Shown one piece after another: positions 15,917-18,075 of a DNA stretch of 18,075 nucleotides (the stretch's first letter is position 1; each line of letters starts with the position of its first letter). The DNA is taken from assembly GCA_964611585.1 (NCBI GenBank), contig CAZTAK010000057.1, positions 1 to 18,075 of the forward strand, read 5' to 3'. Below the pieces are notes generated by a model, which was given only the letters and a program-made list of their open reading frames with translations, made no database searches and was not told the origin of the DNA. Source of the DNA: CAZTAK01 sp964611585 (GTDB lineage Bacteria > Pseudomonadota > Alphaproteobacteria > SHVP01). Position numbers and translations under genes: made by a program.

Positions 15917-15938
15917 TACCCCTCAAAAACTAGGGGTA
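15917..15938. promoter_or_regulatory. Palindrome in the divergent hemA / dehydrogenase region, possible operator
   Basis: TACCCCT (15917-15923) and AGGGGTA (15932-15938) are exact inverted copies around an 8-nt A-rich centre. No T-tract follows on either strand, so it is not a terminator. Spacing of about one and a half helical turns between arm centres fits a dimeric regulator. Function is inference. Confidence 0.4.
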
Positions 15939-16044
15939 TTGCGGGGCCGGCGCCGGTAACTCGAGACGTTCCCTTTGCCCGAAATTCGGCCAGATTTGGG
16001 GGTAAGGCCCGGGGGCGAGGCAATTCGCCGCAGGAGAACCGATC

Positions 16045-17259
16045 ATGAGTACCTCGACCGCCCGTTCCGGCAATACCCAGAGAATTGAATTCCGAGCGTT
16101 CCAGTGGGACGACCCACTGCGGCTCGACGAACAGCTCAGCGAGGACGAGCGGCTGATCCGCGACACCGCCCGCGATTTCAGCCAGGACCGGCTGATGCCC
16201 CGCATTCTGGAGGCCAACCGCGGCGAAACCTTCGACCGCGAGATTCTTAGTGAGATGGGCGCGCTCGGCCTCTTGGGGCCGACGATCGAGGGCTATGGCT
16301 GCGCCGGGACGAATCATGTCAGCTATGGCTTGATCGCCCGCGAAGTCGAGCGGGTGGATTTGGGCTACCGCTCGGTGATGAGTGTGCAGTCGAGCCTGGT
16401 CATGTACCCGATCTTCACCTACGGCACAGAGGCGATGCGCGAGAAATACCTGCCGCGGCTGGCTCGTGGCGAGATCGTCGGCTGCTTCGGCCTCACCGAA
16501 CCCGACCACGGCTCCGATCCCGGCGGCATGAACACCCGGGCCACCAAGACCGACGGCGGCAGTGTGCTGACCGGCAACAAGACCTGGATCACCAATTCGC
16601 CGATTGCTGACGTGTTCGTGGTCTGGGCCAAGAACGAAGAGGGGCTCATCCGCGGCTTCGTGCTCGAAAAAGGCATGAAGGGCCTGTCGGCGCCGAAGAT
16701 CGAGGGCAAGTTTTCCTTGCGCGTCTCGGTTACTGGCGAAATCGTCATGGACGAAGTGTTTGTGCCGGCCGAGAACGAGTTTCCCGAAGTCACCAACCTC
16801 AGTGGTCCGTTCGGGTGCCTCAACAATGCGCGCTATGGTATCGCCTGGGGGGCGATGGGGGCGGCGGAATTCTGCTGGCACGCGGCGCGTCAGTACACCC
16901 TCGACCGGCTTCAGTTCGGCAAGCCGCTGGCCGCCAACCAGTTAATCCAGAAGAAACTCGCCGACATGCAGACCGAAATCGCACTCGGGCTTCAGGCCTG
17001 CCTTCAGGTCGGGCGGCTGCGCGACGCGGGCGAGGAAGCGCACGAGATGTATTCGCTGATCAAGCGCAACAACTGCGGCAAGGCGCTCGATATCGCCCGC
17101 ATGGCGCGCGACATGCACGGCGGCAACGGGATATCGGACGAATTTCACATCATCCGCCACGTCATGAACCTCGAGGCGATCAATACCTACGAGGGCACCC
17201 ACGATATTCACGCCTTGATTCTCGGCCGCGCGCAAACGGGCATACAGGCGTTCAGCTAG
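16045..17259 (+). CDS. gcdH: Glutaryl-CoA dehydrogenase (acyl-CoA dehydrogenase family)
   Basis: This FAD enzyme oxidises and decarboxylates glutaryl-CoA to crotonyl-CoA in lysine and tryptophan breakdown and passes electrons to electron-transferring flavoprotein. The 404-residue protein has the GcdH-specific pattern rather than a generic acyl-CoA dehydrogenase one: FQWDDPLRLDEQLSEDE near the N-terminus, IEGYGCAG, VERVDLGYRSVMSVQSSLVM (with Arg109), FGLTEPDHGSDPGGM, KTWITNSPIADVFVVWAKN, and at the end NTYEGTHDIHALILGRAQTG, with the catalytic base Glu383. An AGGAGA ribosome-binding site lies 7 nt before the ATG. The CoA-transferase gene often paired with gcdH is not adjacent. FAD for this enzyme derives from the riboflavin pathway encoded earlier in the window. 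Confidence 0.93.
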   Translation: MSTSTARSGNTQRIEFRAFQWDDPLRLDEQLSEDERLIRDTARDFSQDRLMPRILEANRGETFDREILSEMGALGLLGPTIEGYGCAGTNHVSYGLIAREVERVDLGYRSVMSVQSSLVMYPIFTYGTEAMREKYLPRLARGEIVGCFGLTEPDHGSDPGGMNTRATKTDGGSVLTGNKTWITNSPIADVFVVWAKNEEGLIRGFVLEKGMKGLSAPKIEGKFSLRVSVTGEIVMDEVFVPAENEFPEVTNLSGPFGCLNNARYGIAWGAMGAAEFCWHAARQYTLDRLQFGKPLAANQLIQKKLADMQTEIALGLQACLQVGRLRDAGEEAHEMYSLIKRNNCGKALDIARMARDMHGGNGISDEFHIIRHVMNLEAINTYEGTHDIHALILGRAQTGIQAFS

Positions 17260-17275
17260 GCGCCTGCGGACACAT

Positions 17276-18075
17276 GTGGACGTTTTGAAACCGAAGAATG
17301 GAGGGGCGGACGCAGGCGGCCCGCCCGGCGACAGCGTCCTGCGGGCGCTGTGGTACGCCTCGGGCGAGGGCCTGGTCACGCTCGACGCCGGGGGCGTCAT
17401 TCGGGCGGCCAACCCGGCGGCCGAGGCGATGCTGGGTTCGGGTAAAAGCGAGGGCCTGGTGGGATCGCGGCTCGATGCGATTGTTCCGGACCTCGGGACC
17501 GACCCCAAGGGTTGGCCGGGTCAGCGCGCGCGTCGAAGGAACTCTGAAAAGCGACGCCCCGGCAACACTCGATGTTCGCCTCGAGCGCACCGTTTCGGAT
17601 GGCGCGCCGCTGTGGATCGGGACCGTGCGGCCGGCGGAGGACACCGGCACAAGCGACGACGCGCCCGCGCACGCCGATGACGAAATGGCCCAAACCGAGC
17701 GTCTCATCGGTCTCGGCCGCTGGGTCTGGAATCTCGAAACTGGTGTCGCGGAAATTTCCGAAGGTCTTGCCGATATTTTTGGCGTCCAGCCCGACGAGGT
17801 CACGACCGACTTCAATACGTTCCTTGAACGGGTTCACCCCGATGATCGTGCGAAGATCGCTAAGGGTAGCCGCGACGCACTTGCGGGACACCCGATCTCC
17901 GCAGTGCGAATGCGGGTCCTCCGCCCGGACGGTGAGATACGGCATGTCATCACCGCCGGTCAGGTGACCTCGACCGATTCGGGACGGCCGCGCCGCATGA
18001 CCGGAATCATGTACGACCTCACCGAACAGCACGAAGCGCTGCGGCGGGCAGCTCGCTCCACTCCTGCGCACACCT
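17276..18075 (+). CDS. PAS-domain sensor protein, 5' part, with apparent frameshift
   Basis: A first PAS domain begins at a likely GTG (17276) with LRALWYASGEGLVTLDAGGV and IRAANPAAEAMLGSG. At about 17500-17520 the frame degrades into Arg-rich text, while the +1 frame continues as normal protein (VSARVEGTLKSDAPATLDVR and onward). It includes a second PAS domain of the PAS_3 type: LIGLGRWVWNLETGVAEIS, FLERVHPDDRAKIAKG, VRMRVLRPDGEIRHVI, then TGIMYDLTEQHEALRRA at the window edge. The shift lies next to C4 (17503-17506) and G3 runs. The output domain is off the window; a histidine kinase or a diguanylate cyclase/phosphodiesterase are the usual partners. It starts 17 nt after gcdH on the same strand and has no clear ribosome-binding site. 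Confidence 0.65.

Noticed and set aside
15916..16881. 321-codon minus-strand open frame opposite gcdH
   Set aside because: This is a shadow frame rich in His/Ala/Gly; the plus strand has full GcdH motifs and a good ribosome-binding site.

Overview
The window is GC-rich and looks like a chromosomal segment of an alphaproteobacterium, most likely Rhodospirillales-like. The evidence is the 5-aminolevulinate synthase (the C4 haem route, typical of alphaproteobacteria), the gene order glyA-nrdR-ribD-ribE-ribB-ribH-nusB-thiL, and the GC-ending codon use. I see no phage, insertion sequence, CRISPR array, tRNA or rRNA. No assignment here was tested by a database search; all rest on reading motifs.

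Layout. Positions 1-455 (minus) hold the 5' part of a secreted-protein gene with an apparent +1 frameshift. Positions 456-1017 contain no intact gene, but hold one coding-like block without a start (577-789) and a palindromic element (917-956). Positions 1018-8156 (minus) carry a tight cluster transcribed rpiB-glyA-nrdR-ribD-ribE-ribB(X)-ribH-nusB-thiL. Several of its junctions overlap. It covers one-carbon metabolism, control of ribonucleotide reductase, the late riboflavin pathway, an antitermination factor and the last step of thiamine diphosphate synthesis. Positions 8157-8799 hold no convincing gene, only coding-like fragments in several frames.

Positions 8868-14185 encode a branched-chain-amino-acid-type (HAAT family) ABC importer. 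The periplasmic binding protein is on the plus strand with its own promoter and a strong terminator. The ATPases and permeases livG-livF-livH-livM lie on the minus strand and converge on it. A small uncharacterised gene (14266-14463) and hemA (14567-15781) follow. A divergent intergenic region, with a good hemA promoter and a palindrome, separates hemA from a plus-strand glutaryl-CoA dehydrogenase gene (16045-17259). The window ends in a PAS-domain sensor gene that carries another apparent +1 frameshift and runs off the edge.

Together the genes are mostly housekeeping cofactor synthesis (FMN/FAD, thiamine diphosphate, PLP-dependent serine/glycine and haem metabolism) plus amino-acid uptake and lysine/tryptophan catabolism. 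I did not find a clearly new multi-gene system. The points most worth a second look are the RibB protein with a degenerate GTP cyclohydrolase II domain, the RpiB with a His-to-Tyr change in its DHAG motif, the enlarged permeases, the small conserved-looking protein beside hemA, the unexplained intergenic blocks, and the two frameshifts.
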